Assembly: GCA_017532345.1 (NCBI GenBank)
Contig: JAFXJJ010000070.1
Coordinates: 1-53,490 of the forward strand
Source of the DNA: Erysipelotrichales bacterium
GTDB lineage: Bacteria > Bacillota_I > Bacilli_A > Erysipelotrichales > Erysipelotrichaceae
Length of the DNA: 53,490 nucleotides
Direction of reading: 5' to 3'
In this document: positions 39,704 through 47,064 of the stretch, piece by piece
How the letters are laid out: each line of letters begins with the position of its first letter
How positions within the stretch are numbered: position 1 is the stretch's first letter
Notes under the pieces: model-generated
Databases searched by the model: none
What the model was told of the DNA's origin: nothing
The model's input: only the letters and a program-made list of their open reading frames with translations
Program-made: the position numbers and the translations under genes

Positions 39704-40033
39704 TTAATCTTTGTAATTTTCTAAATAATCTATTCCCCAAGCTTCTAGTGATTTGATTATTGGACGCATTGATTCGCCTAATTCTGATAAAGCATATTCA
39801 ACTCTTGGTGGAACTTCAGGGTATACAGTTCGTGTAAGAATTCCGTCTTTCTCCATTGCACGAAGATTATCAGTTAAAACCTTCTGGCTAATGTTTAAAG
39901 ACTTTTGGAGTTCATTAAATCGCCATGGTCTTACTAATAAGTTTCTCATGATAAGTAGTTTCCATTTAGTACCTATCAGCTGTACAGTTGTTGCTACTGG
40001 ACATTCAGGTAATGATTCTGTTTTAGTTTTCAT
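39704..40033 (-). CDS. HxlR-family redox/aldehyde-sensing regulator
   Basis: This 109-residue winged-helix regulator has the HxlR start ECPVATTVQLIGTKWKLLIM, with the conserved sensing cysteine C11, and the wing RTVYPEVPPRVEYALSELG. Members such as YodB and HypR sense quinones, diamide or aldehydes through that cysteine and control neighbouring oxidoreductases. It diverges from a nitroreductase gene 143 bp away. GGAG stands before the ATG at 40033. An inverted repeat in its promoter (40086-40105) is a candidate operator. Confidence 0.92.
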   Translation of the reverse strand: MKTKTESLPECPVATTVQLIGTKWKLLIMRNLLVRPWRFNELQKSLNISQKVLTDNLRAMEKDGILTRTVYPEVPPRVEYALSELGESMRPIIKSLEAWGIDYLENYKD

Positions 40034-40074
40034 TGTAAATTTCTCCTTGATTTTATTTAGAGTGTTATATTCAA

Positions 40075-40102
40075 ATTATAATGTAGTATTCGTATATTTC
40101 AA
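40075..40102 (-). promoter_or_regulatory. Promoter of the HxlR gene
   Basis: On the minus strand TTGAAA (40102-40097) and TATAAT (40080-40075) have 16 bp spacing. The inverted repeat GTATT/AATAC (40086-40090 and 40101-40105) covers the spacer and -35 box, suggesting autorepression. Confidence 0.7.
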
Positions 40103-40127
40103 TACATAGTTACCGAAAAGTGCGTAC

Positions 40128-40155
40128 TTGTAAAGAAATTTTTCTATCTTATAAT
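40128..40155 (+). promoter_or_regulatory. Promoter of the nitroreductase gene
   Basis: TTGTAA (40128-40133) and TATAAT (40150-40155) have 16 bp spacing. A short palindrome-like AAGTGCGTACTT (40118-40129) overlaps the -35 box and may be a regulator site. Confidence 0.65.
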
Positions 40156-40176
40156 AATATATATGGAGGATGAATT

Positions 40177-40767
40177 ATGGAATTATTAGAATTAATAAAA
40201 ACTAGAAGATCAATTAGAAAATATTTAGATAAACGAGTAGAAAAGGATAAACTTGAGAAAATTGTGGAAGCAGGTATTTATGCACCTAATCCTGGAGGTA
40301 GGCAAGGTACTAAAATTATTATGCTAGATAATCCGAAGCTAATTGAAGAAATTGGAATTGTGAATGCCAACTGTGAGAATCGTAATTGGTGCGGCAGAGT
40401 AGTTTCTAATGAACAGCCATCGATAATTGATGACTTATCAATTAAAAGTGGTTTCTATGGTTGTACTGCATTAGGGATAGTATGTGTGCCAAAAGAAAGA
40501 AGAACATTGGTCAATGTGATTGGTTCTGCCTTTGTATGTGCTGAAAATATGGTGCTTGAATCATATGATTTAGGAGTATCAAGTTGTATTGTTGGGAGAG
40601 CTGAAGCTACGTTTGAAAATCCTCAGATGAATGAATTACTTTCTAAGTGGGGATTAGATGACGAATATATGCCGTTAGTATTTGTATGCTTAGGATATAT
40701 TAATGGTGAATATCCTAAGATTAAGGCAAGAAATGAAGGAAGAACAATGTATATTGCAGAAGAATAA
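40177..40767 (+). CDS. Nitroreductase-family flavoprotein
   Basis: This 196-residue FMN oxidoreductase has the FMN-binding start KTRRSIRKYLDKRV and APNPGGRQ, then the C-terminal LGYINGEYP. Cysteine is frequent for the family (about eight residues). Members reduce quinones, nitro compounds or other electrophiles with NAD(P)H. Divergent pairing with an HxlR regulator suggests induction by electrophile or thiol stress. GGAGG stands 9 nt before the ATG. Confidence 0.9.
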   Translation: MELLELIKTRRSIRKYLDKRVEKDKLEKIVEAGIYAPNPGGRQGTKIIMLDNPKLIEEIGIVNANCENRNWCGRVVSNEQPSIIDDLSIKSGFYGCTALGIVCVPKERRTLVNVIGSAFVCAENMVLESYDLGVSSCIVGRAEATFENPQMNELLSKWGLDDEYMPLVFVCLGYINGEYPKIKARNEGRTMYIAEE

Positions 40768-40802
40768 TTAATAGTTGTTAATAAAAATTCATATATGCTA
40801 GT

Positions 40803-40833
40803 AAAGGAGTTCACTTATGTTGAACTCTTTTTT
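40803..40833 (+). terminator. Terminator of the nitroreductase gene
   Basis: GAGTTCA/TGAACTC with a 7-nt loop, extended by A-T pairs and one G-U, is followed by TTTTTT. Confidence 0.8.
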
Positions 40834-40867
40834 AGTATATTATTCAGTAGAGTTCGTCAAGAAAAAA

Positions 40868-40876
40868 TGGTATAAT
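40868..40876 (+). promoter_or_regulatory. Extended -10 promoter of recG
   Basis: TG-G-TATAAT lies 28 bp before the GTG start of recG. There is no clear -35 box. Confidence 0.5.
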
Positions 40877-40904
40877 TATTATATTGTGAGGAAGGAGTGG
40901 TATA

Positions 40905-42908
40905 GTGGATTTAAAGCTAATCACAAAATCTGAGAAGAAATTAGCTGTACTACATGAATTAGGTATTCATGATGTGAAAGATGTATTGCTACATTATCCA
41001 TTTCGCTATACTGATAATGTATTAACTCCTTATGATGAATTTCAAGTAGGTGAAAAGGTATTCTTTGAAGCTACTCTAGCATCAGCATTTAAAACTAGCT
41101 ATTATGCAAAGAATCGTAGTGTAACACGATTTGATGTTGTATATGAAGAAGAATTAATACAAGTAACCATCTTTAATAGACCTTACTTAAAGATGAGAGA
41201 AGAAGATAAGATTGTTATTAGTGGGAAGTATGATGGTAAGAATAAAGTTACAGCGACGACTGTAAACTTTAAAGAGATAGATGAACAGCTAGGAATATTC
41301 CCTGTATATAATTTAAAAGAAGGTATTACTCAAAATGAAATGAGTAAGTATGTAAAGAAAGCACTAGCGCTAATGGAAGGAAAGATTGTTGATGTTATTC
41401 CATTAAGTTATATTAATAAATATCATATGATGAGAAAGAGTGAAGCATTAAAAGAAATTCATTTCCCATCATCTAAAGAAAATTTAAAATACGCACTTCA
41501 TTATCTTAAGTATGAAGAATTCTTGAAGTTTAATGTTACGATGTTATTAATGCGTCATCATAACCAAATGGTGGTAAAGAAGCAGCCAAAGGTTTTTGAT
41601 TCACGTAAAATAAAGAAGGTTATTGATTCATTACCATTTACTTTAAGTGATGATCAAATGCAAGTACTTAATGAGATAATGAGTGATTTAAAAGATGAAA
41701 AGGTAATGTATCGTTTACTACAAGGTGATGTAGGTAGTGGTAAAACGATTGTCGCAATACTAGGAATGTATGCCAATGTGCTAGCTGGTAAACAGAGTGT
41801 TATTATGGCACCAACGGAAATACTGGCAAAACAACACTATGATTCAGTTGTGAAGCTATTACCTGATGTTCGTGTAGTATTACTTAGTGGTTCTTTGAAA
41901 AAACAAGAACGTGAGGCATTACTTGAGGAGATTGCTACGCATAAAGTGGATATTATTGTAGGAACTCATGCGCTATTCCAAGAGAGTGTTACGTATGCTG
42001 ATTTAGGTATGGTAATTACCGATGAACAACATCGCTTTGGTGTTGAACAACGCAAGAAATTAAAAGACAAGGGTGAAGGTGTTGATGTATTATTAATGAG
42101 TGCTACACCAATACCTCGGACACTAGCATTATCACTTTATGGTGATATGGATGTATCAACCATTCATCAAATGCCTAGTGGCAGAAAACCAATAAAAACA
42201 ATGCTGATACGTAAGAATTCATTTACTGATGTCTTTGATGAAATCGTGGAATTATTAAATCAAGGTAATCAAATGTACGTCATTACCGCAATGATTGAAG
42301 AAAATGAAGATTTCAAGATTAAGCATGCAGAAGGTATATATGCAGCTTTAAAGAAAGCAATGGCACTATATGCGAATGTTGGCTTACTGCATGGTAAGAT
42401 GAATGCAGATGATAAAGAAAGTATTATGAAGCAATTTGCAGACAATGAAATTCAAATCCTAGTGTCTACGACAGTAGTTGAAGTAGGAGTAAATGTACCT
42501 AATGCTAATATTATGGTGATTTATGATAGTGATCGTTTTGGACTTAGTCAACTACATCAATTGCGTGGAAGAATTGGACGTGGTGATAAGCAAGGATATT
42601 GTTACTTACTTACAAAGAGTAAGGATGCTGATAGCTTAAAACGTTTAGAAGTCTTAACGCAAACTAATGATGGCTTTGAGATTGCACGACAAGATTTATT
42701 GCTAAGAGGAGCTGGAGATATTCTTGGGAAACGCCAAAGTGGTGCTAGTGGCTTCGTATTGGGTGATATTATACTTGATACTACAATATTAGAGATTGCA
42801 AGAGAAGATGCAAGAACAATTGTCGATAATTTTGATGCTGAAGAAAATAAAATGATTCGAACTTGGATTGCACTTTATCAGCAAAATAATGTAAGTTATG
42901 TAGATTAG
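40905..42908 (+). CDS. recG: ATP-dependent DNA helicase RecG
   Basis: RecG remodels stalled replication forks and branched DNA. In the 667 residues a wedge/OB domain occupies about 1-220. It is followed by Walker A GDVGSGKT (274-281), DEQHRFGVEQR (from 373), SATPIPRTLAL, and the motif VI region QLRGRIGRG. Length is normal. The start is GTG at 40905 with AAGGAG upstream. rnc follows 77 nt later under its own promoter. Confidence 0.97.
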   Translation: MDLKLITKSEKKLAVLHELGIHDVKDVLLHYPFRYTDNVLTPYDEFQVGEKVFFEATLASAFKTSYYAKNRSVTRFDVVYEEELIQVTIFNRPYLKMREEDKIVISGKYDGKNKVTATTVNFKEIDEQLGIFPVYNLKEGITQNEMSKYVKKALALMEGKIVDVIPLSYINKYHMMRKSEALKEIHFPSSKENLKYALHYLKYEEFLKFNVTMLLMRHHNQMVVKKQPKVFDSRKIKKVIDSLPFTLSDDQMQVLNEIMSDLKDEKVMYRLLQGDVGSGKTIVAILGMYANVLAGKQSVIMAPTEILAKQHYDSVVKLLPDVRVVLLSGSLKKQEREALLEEIATHKVDIIVGTHALFQESVTYADLGMVITDEQHRFGVEQRKKLKDKGEGVDVLLMSATPIPRTLALSLYGDMDVSTIHQMPSGRKPIKTMLIRKNSFTDVFDEIVELLNQGNQMYVITAMIEENEDFKIKHAEGIYAALKKAMALYANVGLLHGKMNADDKESIMKQFADNEIQILVSTTVVEVGVNVPNANIMVIYDSDRFGLSQLHQLRGRIGRGDKQGYCYLLTKSKDADSLKRLEVLTQTNDGFEIARQDLLLRGAGDILGKRQSGASGFVLGDIILDTTILEIAREDARTIVDNFDAEENKMIRTWIALYQQNNVSYVD

Positions 42909-42930
42909 AGTGATTTTTATATGAAGTTTG

Positions 42931-42959
42931 TTTCCAATTGGTGGAAACTGTGATACAAT
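42931..42959 (+). promoter_or_regulatory. Promoter of rnc
   Basis: TTTCCA (42931-42936) and TACAAT (42954-42959) have 17 bp spacing. TTTCCA also pairs with TGGAAA (42942-42947), a palindrome within the promoter that could be a protein site. Confidence 0.5.
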
Positions 42960-42985
42960 CATACAGTACAGAAAGAAGGGGTAAA

Positions 42986-43672
42986 ATGAATGAAACAATC
43001 TATGATTGGTTAAGAGATTATGGATTTGATATGGTGCCTAATATTACGATGGATACCGCTTTTATTCATTCATCATATGTAAATGAGAATAGGAATGTGC
43101 ATGCTGATAATGAACGTTTAGAGTTCATGGGAGATGCAGTTCTTCAAATATATTCATCTACTAAGTTATTCTCAATTAAACCTATTTTAAGTGAAGGTAA
43201 AATGACTTTATTCCGTGCTAAGTTAGTTAATGAACAAGCATTATCTTCTTATGTAAGAGAATATGGTTTAGCGAAATATCTAAAGCTTGGTGTAGGAGAA
43301 GAAAGAAGTGGTGGTAGAGATAGAGATTCTATTCTAGCCGATATGTTTGAAGCATTTATTGGTGCATTCTATGTGTTACGTGGATTTGATGATACATGTG
43401 CACTTCTTGATAAGATGATATCTAAATACTTCGAAGTACATGAATTAGAGAATTTAGAAGATTTTAAAACACGACTACAAGAGTTCGTACAAGCTGATAC
43501 AAGAAAGACTGTTACTTATGAAGTAATTAATACTACTGGTCCAAGTAATGCTCCAGTATTTGAGGTTGTTGTTAAGCTGGAAGAACTAATCTTAGCCAAA
43601 GGTGTTGGAACAAGTAAGAAACGTGCTGAACAAGATGCAGCTAGAAATGCACTTGATAAAATGGCTGTGTAA
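42986..43672 (+). CDS. rnc: Ribonuclease III
   Basis: RNase III cleaves double-stranded RNA in rRNA and mRNA maturation. The 228 residues have the catalytic signature NERLEFMGDAVL (about 38-49), DMFEAFIGAFY with the second set of acidic residues, and a C-terminal dsRNA-binding domain (about 155-226) with GTSKKRAEQDAARNAL. The ATG at 42986 follows GAAGGGG; the open frame upstream overlaps the promoter. In many relatives rnc is next to smc; here a surface-protein gene and pepF intervene. Confidence 0.96.
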   Translation: MNETIYDWLRDYGFDMVPNITMDTAFIHSSYVNENRNVHADNERLEFMGDAVLQIYSSTKLFSIKPILSEGKMTLFRAKLVNEQALSSYVREYGLAKYLKLGVGEERSGGRDRDSILADMFEAFIGAFYVLRGFDDTCALLDKMISKYFEVHELENLEDFKTRLQEFVQADTRKTVTYEVINTTGPSNAPVFEVVVKLEELILAKGVGTSKKRAEQDAARNALDKMAV

Positions 43673-43706
43673 TCTTAACTTTCCAGTATATACTAGTTAA
43701 AAAAAC

Positions 43707-43735
43707 TTGTAGAATTAAGAAAATTACGCTATTAT
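43707..43735 (+). promoter_or_regulatory. Promoter of the Ig-like surface-protein gene
   Basis: TTGTAG (43707-43712) and TATTAT (43730-43735) have 17 bp spacing, followed by AAAGGAG and the ATG at 43766. Confidence 0.65.
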
Positions 43736-43765
43736 AGATAGGTATTGAAAGGAGTTATACTCATT

Positions 43766-45019
43766 ATGAACAAAATGGTTAAAGCGTTATGCTCTCTTGT
43801 GGCAGTTGCAGCATTATCATTAAATATGGTAGTAGCTAGTGTAGCAGCAGCTCCAACAGTAGTAGCAAAAGTAAATAAAAATGGTTCTTTAGTAACTTTA
43901 GGTAGTAACGAAACAGCTACTAGTGTAGTAACATTAGTATCAGATACTGCTTGTACTTGGTATTCAGGTGGTCAATCAATTTCTGATGGTTATTCAACTA
44001 CTAAGGAAATCACTAAAGGTTATGGTACATTCACATATTACTGTGTGGATCAATCAGGTCAATCTTCAAACACAATAACAGTTAAATTAGATGTTAATCA
44101 ACCAACAGTATTAACATTAGCTAACAGTGTTTTTGAAGGTGCTACTGAAGTAACAGTATTATCAATGAAGGATAATGTTACTTGGTATGTAGATGGTGTA
44201 CAAAAATCAACAGGTAAATCAATTACTGTAACAGGTAATGGTAAGCATACTGTTTATGCTAAGGGTGCTGATGGATTACAATCTAATACATTATCATTCT
44301 CTATTCCTTATACTACAAATACAAATCCAGTAGTAACAACTACAACTAGAAAACCAGTAGTTACAAATAAACCTTCAACTACAACTACTTCTTATAGAGG
44401 TTCTACATCTATTGCGTTAGCATTAAAGGATTTACAAGAAGGTGCTATCACTAATAAAGAAGTAGTATTAGAAGCTGATCAAAATGCTTATTTCGTAATC
44501 AATGGTAATAAGCAAGTTAAAGCTGCTAAGACTTATACTATCGTTGAAGAAGGTACTTATACAGTTTATGCTACTAATGCAACTAATACTGTTAACAGTG
44601 TTACTTTCAACTTCACAATCGATAAGACTGCTCCTACAGTTGCGTTAAAGGTTAATAACGTTGAAGTAGAACCAGGCGTATTAGAAGATGCAGTTACAAT
44701 TGTAACTAATGAAGTTGGTTTCTTCTATGTAAATGATGAACAAGCTAATATTCGTGAACAAAGTGAATTAGTAATCTCTGAAAGTGGTACTTACGCTATT
44801 GAATTCAAGGATATGGCAGGTAATAGTTCAATGGTTAACTTCGTGGTAGATATGCCTGAAGCTGAAACTCCAACTCAAACTCCATCGTCAAATGGTAATG
44901 CATTCTTATACATGATTGGTGGTGCTGTGCTAGGTGGTGCAGTAATGGCAATCATCATGGTTATCATTAACCGTAAGAAGAATGAAGAAGTTGACGAAGA
45001 CGACGAAGACGAAGAATAG
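43766..45019 (+). CDS. Membrane-anchored surface protein with Ig-like repeats
   Basis: The 417 residues begin with a signal peptide (hydrophobic core about 8-25, cleavage near VAAAPT). Three or four beta-sandwich-like repeats follow, each containing a W/F-Y-x-(D/N)-G or YxVNG block (for example TWYVDGVQKS and AYFVINGNKQ). A Thr/Pro-rich linker near residues 195-212 separates the second and third. A hydrophobic helix (about 380-402) and an acidic tail EEVDEDDEDEE end the protein. There is no LPxTG motif, so it is tail-anchored in the membrane. Function unknown; display or adhesion is plausible. Confidence 0.85.
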   Translation: MNKMVKALCSLVAVAALSLNMVVASVAAAPTVVAKVNKNGSLVTLGSNETATSVVTLVSDTACTWYSGGQSISDGYSTTKEITKGYGTFTYYCVDQSGQSSNTITVKLDVNQPTVLTLANSVFEGATEVTVLSMKDNVTWYVDGVQKSTGKSITVTGNGKHTVYAKGADGLQSNTLSFSIPYTTNTNPVVTTTTRKPVVTNKPSTTTTSYRGSTSIALALKDLQEGAITNKEVVLEADQNAYFVINGNKQVKAAKTYTIVEEGTYTVYATNATNTVNSVTFNFTIDKTAPTVALKVNNVEVEPGVLEDAVTIVTNEVGFFYVNDEQANIREQSELVISESGTYAIEFKDMAGNSSMVNFVVDMPEAETPTQTPSSNGNAFLYMIGGAVLGGAVMAIIMVIINRKKNEEVDEDDEDEE

Positions 45020-45025
45020 TAAATT

Positions 45026-45056
45026 AGCCTCGTATCAAAATACGGGGCTTTTTTTC
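45026..45056 (+). terminator. Terminator of the surface-protein gene
   Basis: AGCCTCGTA/TACGGGGCT (one G-U) with loop TCAAAA is followed by a run of T. Confidence 0.88.
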
Positions 45057-45074
45057 TGCATTGAATGATTATAA

Positions 45075-45114
45075 GAACATAAGAAAAGCAACTTACCATT
45101 ATGATAAGTTGCTT
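45075..45114 (-). terminator. Terminator of pepF
   Basis: The perfect 10-bp stem AAGCAACTTA/TAAGTTGCTT (45086-45095 and 45105-45114) is followed on the minus strand by TTCTTATG, just past the pepF stop. Confidence 0.7.
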
Positions 45115-45120
45115 CTTTGC

Positions 45121-46818
45121 TTATTTTATATTACCTTTAGAGAATTCATCAATCTTAGGTTGAATTTTTTCCATTGTTTCTTTAATTGTACCATCGATGA
45201 ATGGATTCTTTAGATTAGCTTCCTTAACTAAGCCTAAGAATGATTTAGTACCACCTTGTTTACATAAATGTAAATAGTCATTCCATGCAGCTTGGTAATC
45301 TTCATTCATCTTAGCGAAGAATTGTAAAGCACATACTTGTGCTAATGTGTAATCAATATAGTAGAATGGTGAAGCAAAGATATGTCCTTGTTTAAACCAC
45401 CAATTACCTCTTTCTAAGAAGTCACAGCCTTCATAGTTTTTATGTGGTTGATACATCTTTTCTAGCTTTCTCCATACAGCTTTACGTTCAGCTGGTGTAT
45501 ATTCAGGATGCTCATATACTTCATGTTGATAGTGATCGACTAATACACCATATGGTAAGAATTTAAGAGTATTTGTAAGGTGATGATAATAGTATTTATC
45601 AATATCTTCCTTAAAGAATAGCTTCATCCAAGGATATGTGAAGAATTCCATTGACATTGAGTGAATCTCACATGATTCCATTGTTGGCCATTGTAAATCT
45701 GGAATAGTGATATATCGAGAAGAATAGATTTGGAAGGCATGACCAGCTTCATGCGTTAATACATCGATATCTCCACTAGTACCATTGAAGTTAGAGAAGA
45801 TAAATGGTGCTTGATAGTCTGGCATGAAAGTACAGTATCCTCCACCTTCTTTTCCTGGTTTACTTAATAAATCCATTAATTCATTATCCATCATATGATT
45901 AAAGAATTCTGATGTTTCTTTAGATAATTCATTATACATTATTTTCCCATTCTCTAAAATCCATTCAGGAGTTCCTTGAGGCTTAGGCATACCAGTTTCG
46001 AATTCATAGTTTTCATCATAGTAATGAAGTGTATCATATCCTAGACGTTCACGTTGTTCATCAAATAGTTTTGAAACAGCAGGAGTAACACTTTCTAGGA
46101 TTTGTTTACGATAGTTGGCAACATCATTAGCATTATAGTCACTACGACTCATTCTCATATAACCAAGCTCTACATAATTCTTAAAGCCTAATTTCTTTGC
46201 CATCTTATCACGCAATTTAACTAAGCTATCATAGATTTCATCGATTTCTTGTTCGTGTTCAGTATAATAGTTATAAGTTGCGATACTAGCCTTTTCACGA
46301 ACTTCTCGATCATTACTGATAGTAAATGGTTGCATACCAGGTAAGGTATAAGTATTGCCTTCATATTCAATTTGGGCAGTAGCTTTAATACGATTGTAGC
46401 GACTTACTAGCTTGTTTTCTTCTTGCATGTCTTCAATGATACATTCATCAAAGCTCTTTACACTGCATTCTAATAAAGTGAAGAATTGTGTAGGATAATG
46501 AGCCTTTAAGTCATCAATGAATTTAGATGCAAGAATAGTCTTCGCAAGTGTACTTTCTTCATTTTGGTATAGTGGACCATATTCATCCCAATAGTCATTC
46601 TCTGCATTGTAGAATTCATCATTATTGTCAATTGAGTGACGAATACTAGCTAATGTGCTTTGTGTTGAGATTTTGTTGCGTAATACATTTATTTGGTCTA
46701 AACAAGTAATTTGTTCTTCAACTGTAGTAGCAGCAATAAATCTTTCTAAACTAGAACGCATTTCCTTTTGATATTCTTCAAAGTTAGGGCGTTCATAAGT
46801 AAATTCTGAAAATTTCAT
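45121..46818 (-). CDS. M3-family oligoendopeptidase
   Basis: This cytoplasmic zinc metallopeptidase of 565 residues has the gluzincin motif HEAGH (LTHEAGHAFQIY) and a downstream SCEIHSMSMEFF providing the third zinc ligand. This compact M3 subtype resembles bacterial PepF/M3B oligoendopeptidases that degrade short peptides. The ATG at 46818 has GGAGGAA upstream, and a TGG-TATAAT promoter is at 46851-46843. It stands alone between the surface-protein gene and smc. Confidence 0.93.
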   Translation of the reverse strand: MKFSEFTYERPNFEEYQKEMRSSLERFIAATTVEEQITCLDQINVLRNKISTQSTLASIRHSIDNNDEFYNAENDYWDEYGPLYQNEESTLAKTILASKFIDDLKAHYPTQFFTLLECSVKSFDECIIEDMQEENKLVSRYNRIKATAQIEYEGNTYTLPGMQPFTISNDREVREKASIATYNYYTEHEQEIDEIYDSLVKLRDKMAKKLGFKNYVELGYMRMSRSDYNANDVANYRKQILESVTPAVSKLFDEQRERLGYDTLHYYDENYEFETGMPKPQGTPEWILENGKIMYNELSKETSEFFNHMMDNELMDLLSKPGKEGGGYCTFMPDYQAPFIFSNFNGTSGDIDVLTHEAGHAFQIYSSRYITIPDLQWPTMESCEIHSMSMEFFTYPWMKLFFKEDIDKYYYHHLTNTLKFLPYGVLVDHYQHEVYEHPEYTPAERKAVWRKLEKMYQPHKNYEGCDFLERGNWWFKQGHIFASPFYYIDYTLAQVCALQFFAKMNEDYQAAWNDYLHLCKQGGTKSFLGLVKEANLKNPFIDGTIKETMEKIQPKIDEFSKGNIK

Positions 46819-46842
46819 ATAAGTTCCTCCAATAATATATTT

Positions 46843-46851
46843 ATTATACCA
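46843..46851 (-). promoter_or_regulatory. Extended -10 promoter of the M3 peptidase gene
   Basis: Minus-strand TG-G-TATAAT lies 25 nt before the ATG. There is no clear -35 box. The remaining 46852-47032 up to the smc promoter shows nothing else. Confidence 0.5.
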
Positions 46852-47032
46852 TAACTCACTATAAATTTAATAGAAATATTAAATTATACTAAGTGAAGTT
46901 TGTTTATTGTTAATTTTGAAATGTAATATGAAACTATTGATAAGAATTAAAAAATATTAAGAGAATTCTTAAAATATATGATTTTATAAAGCAATAATTC
47001 ACTTTTTGCTTTTTGTTTTACCTATTTTACGA

Positions 47033-47038
47033 TATAAT
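47033..47038 (+). promoter_or_regulatory. -10 box of the smc-ftsY-ylxM operon
   Basis: TATAAT lies 26 bp before the ATG of smc. The T-rich stretch upstream holds only poor -35 candidates (TTTTTG at 17 bp). Confidence 0.45.
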
Positions 47039-47064
47039 ATAATAGCTTGGAAAGGGGTTTTGAA

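Noticed and set aside
43766..45019. Sortase-anchored surface protein
   Set aside because: There is no LPxTG-like motif before the C-terminal helix, and the tail is acidic rather than basic.
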